Below, piece after piece: positions 32,098-33,398 of a stretch of DNA of 33,398 nt. The notes beneath the pieces are model-generated. The model saw only the letters and a program-made list of their open reading frames with translations, had not been told where the DNA came from and did not search any database. Source of the DNA: Alphaproteobacteria bacterium (GTDB lineage Bacteria > Pseudomonadota > Alphaproteobacteria > TMED109); contig JAGWAT010000016.1 in assembly GCA_021296265.1 (NCBI GenBank), positions 1-33,398 on the forward strand. The letters run 5' to 3'. A program made the translations under genes and the position numbers. Every line of letters starts with the position of its first letter. Position 1 is the stretch's first letter.

Positions 32098-33398
32098 GTG
32101 ACGGCTGATCCCTTTTCAGCGCCATCGCACGGCGAGCTGTTCGTGCCCGCCGCCATCCGGACGCTGCTTTCGGACGAGCGCCGCGTCGCTGAGATGGTCC
32201 GCATGGAAGTCGCACTCGCCCGCGCAAACGCAAAATGCGGGGTGATTCCGGAGACTGCTGCGCGCACTATTGAAGGCACGCTGGGGAATTTCACTCCTGA
32301 CTTTGCCGACTTGGGTATCGGGACAGGGGCTGCGGGCGTGCCGGTGCCCGCTCTTGTGGCCCAGCTCCGTGAGGCCGTCGGAGGTTCAGCGGCGGACTAC
32401 CTGCATTGGGGGGCCACGTCGCAGGATGTACTGGACACTGCGCTGGTCTTGATTCTTCGCGATCTCCTGGATTGTCTTGATGACCAGCTCGCCGCATTGA
32501 TCGACTCCCTTGCACGTCTTGCCCATCAGCAACGAAGCACGGTCATGCTTGCGCGGACGCGCATGCAGCAGGCGGTTCCGACCACGTTCGGGGTGAAGGT
32601 GGCGGGTTGGCGCCAGCCCCTTCTCCGCAGCCGGGACCGGCTCAGTCAGTTGCGCCCCCGCCTGCTCTCCGTCCAACTTGGCGGCGCGGCAGGCACGCTT
32701 GCCCCCTGGGCAGGCATCGGGACCGAAGTCCGCCAGGCGCTGGCAGACGAGCTGAACCTGCACGTTCTGACGCTTCCCTGGCACACGCAACGCGACGGCC
32801 TGGCTGAGTTTGCCGGCTGGCTCAGCTTGGTAACCGGAGGGTTGGGTACTATCGGGCTCAACGTCGGCCTACTCGCGCAGAACGAGATCGGCGAGGTTGC
32901 CGAGACGTCGGAAGCGGGACTCGGGGGATCCTCGACGCTGCCGCAGAAATGCAACCCGATCCACAGTGAGATCCTGGTTGCCCTAGCCCGCTACAACGCG
33001 AGCGCCATCGCGTCGATGCATCAGGCGTTGCTCCACGAAGGCGAGCGAAGTGGGGCCGCGTGGTCGCTGGAATGGCTGACGCTGCCCGCGATGGCACTGG
33101 CTGCCGGCGGCGCATTGGCGCATGCGCGCGAGCTCATAACCGGGCTGGTTGTCGATGCTGCTCGGATGCGACAGAACCTGGAGGCGACGGGCGGTCTGTG
33201 CCTAGCTGAGGCGGCTACCTTCGCACTGGCCGCACACATGCCGCGAGCCCAGGCCCAGGCCCTGGTGGGCGAGGCCTGTCGTGAAGCCAAGGCCAGTGGG
33301 CAACGGCTGGTCGCGGTCTTGGAACGACAGACTGATGCACCGGTTCAATGGAGTACGGTGGATGACCCCGAACAATATCTGGGATCCGCCGTGGCCCT
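32098..33398 (+). CDS. pcaB: 3-carboxy-cis,cis-muconate cycloisomerase, 3' end beyond window
   Basis: The fumarase/aspartase superfamily enzyme that converts 3-carboxymuconate to gamma-carboxymuconolactone, the next step after PcaHG. It is open to the window end, about 433 codons visible. The N-terminus is FVPAAIRTLLSDERRVAEMVRMEVALARANA; HWGATSQDVLDTALVL is the conserved second region. The superfamily signature GSSTLPQKCNPIHSEI is at about residue 282, with K and N kept. GTG at 32098 is the only good start before the conserved region, with the pcaG stop in the same frame just upstream. Residues from 410 on look normal, so little of the protein is missing. Confidence 0.93.
   Translation, partial: MTADPFSAPSHGELFVPAAIRTLLSDERRVAEMVRMEVALARANAKCGVIPETAARTIEGTLGNFTPDFADLGIGTGAAGVPVPALVAQLREAVGGSAADYLHWGATSQDVLDTALVLILRDLLDCLDDQLAALIDSLARLAHQQRSTVMLARTRMQQAVPTTFGVKVAGWRQPLLRSRDRLSQLRPRLLSVQLGGAAGTLAPWAGIGTEVRQALADELNLHVLTLPWHTQRDGLAEFAGWLSLVTGGLGTIGLNVGLLAQNEIGEVAETSEAGLGGSSTLPQKCNPIHSEILVALARYNASAIASMHQALLHEGERSGAAWSLEWLTLPAMALAAGGALAHARELITGLVVDAARMRQNLEATGGLCLAEAATFALAAHMPRAQAQALVGEACREAKASGQRLVAVLERQTDAPVQWSTVDDPEQYLGSAVA

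Overview
The window looks like a high-GC alphaproteobacterial chromosome, probably from a Rhodospirillales-like or uncultured relative. This rests on protein families: an EipB/DUF1849 envelope protein, a COG3146 FemAB-like acyltransferase next to a RidA protein, GTP cyclohydrolase II with a degenerate DHBP-synthase half, alphaproteobacterial-type L33, RNase R downstream of topA, and a pcaHGB operon. No rRNA, tRNA, CRISPR array or intact insertion sequence was recognised.

Layout. 1-12.4 kb is ordinary housekeeping and metabolic DNA: the 3' end of an alcohol-dehydrogenase gene with an interrupted frame, ribA (-), an orphan OmpR-type response regulator (+), a RidA / FemAB-like pair (-), eipB (+), the small rpmG gene (-), a two-gene SDR + NIPSNAP unit (+), and rnr and topA (both -). 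30.8-33.4 kb is the protocatechuate branch of the beta-ketoadipate pathway (pcaH, pcaG, pcaB, the last cut by the window end).

Between them (about 12.9-30.4 kb) lies an accessory block that I read as a RiPP (azole-peptide/TOMM) biosynthesis island of the nitrile-hydratase-leader (NHLP) type. It holds: a fused E1-like/YcaO cyclodehydratase (12948-15278); the three NHLM export genes (an ABC protein, a C39-peptidase ABC exporter and an HlyD-like adaptor; 15867-21909); an unrecognised 365-residue protein (22914-24011); a sterol-methyltransferase-like SAM enzyme; a cytokinin-dehydrogenase-like FAD oxidoreductase; a decayed RND/MMPL transporter gene; a 91-residue NHLP precursor ending in -SAGLCCCF (27103-27378); and an intact RND/MMPL transporter on the opposite strand.

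Inferred working model: the precursor leader is bound by the N-terminal half of the cyclodehydratase, which converts some or all of the three terminal cysteines to thiazolines. No McbC/SagB-type FMN dehydrogenase is present, so the FAD oxidoreductase and methyltransferase, which share an ATGA overlap, are candidates for oxidation and methylation. The C39 exporter would cut after the small-residue site (SAG) and release a very small product of about LCCCF. The right-hand genes were probably once one operon, precursor - RND transporter - oxidoreductase - methyltransferase: the remnant transporter still ends in an ATGA overlap with the oxidoreductase start, although its middle has been deleted. 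The island also holds about 2.8 kb of DNA without recognisable genes, in keeping with insertion and decay.
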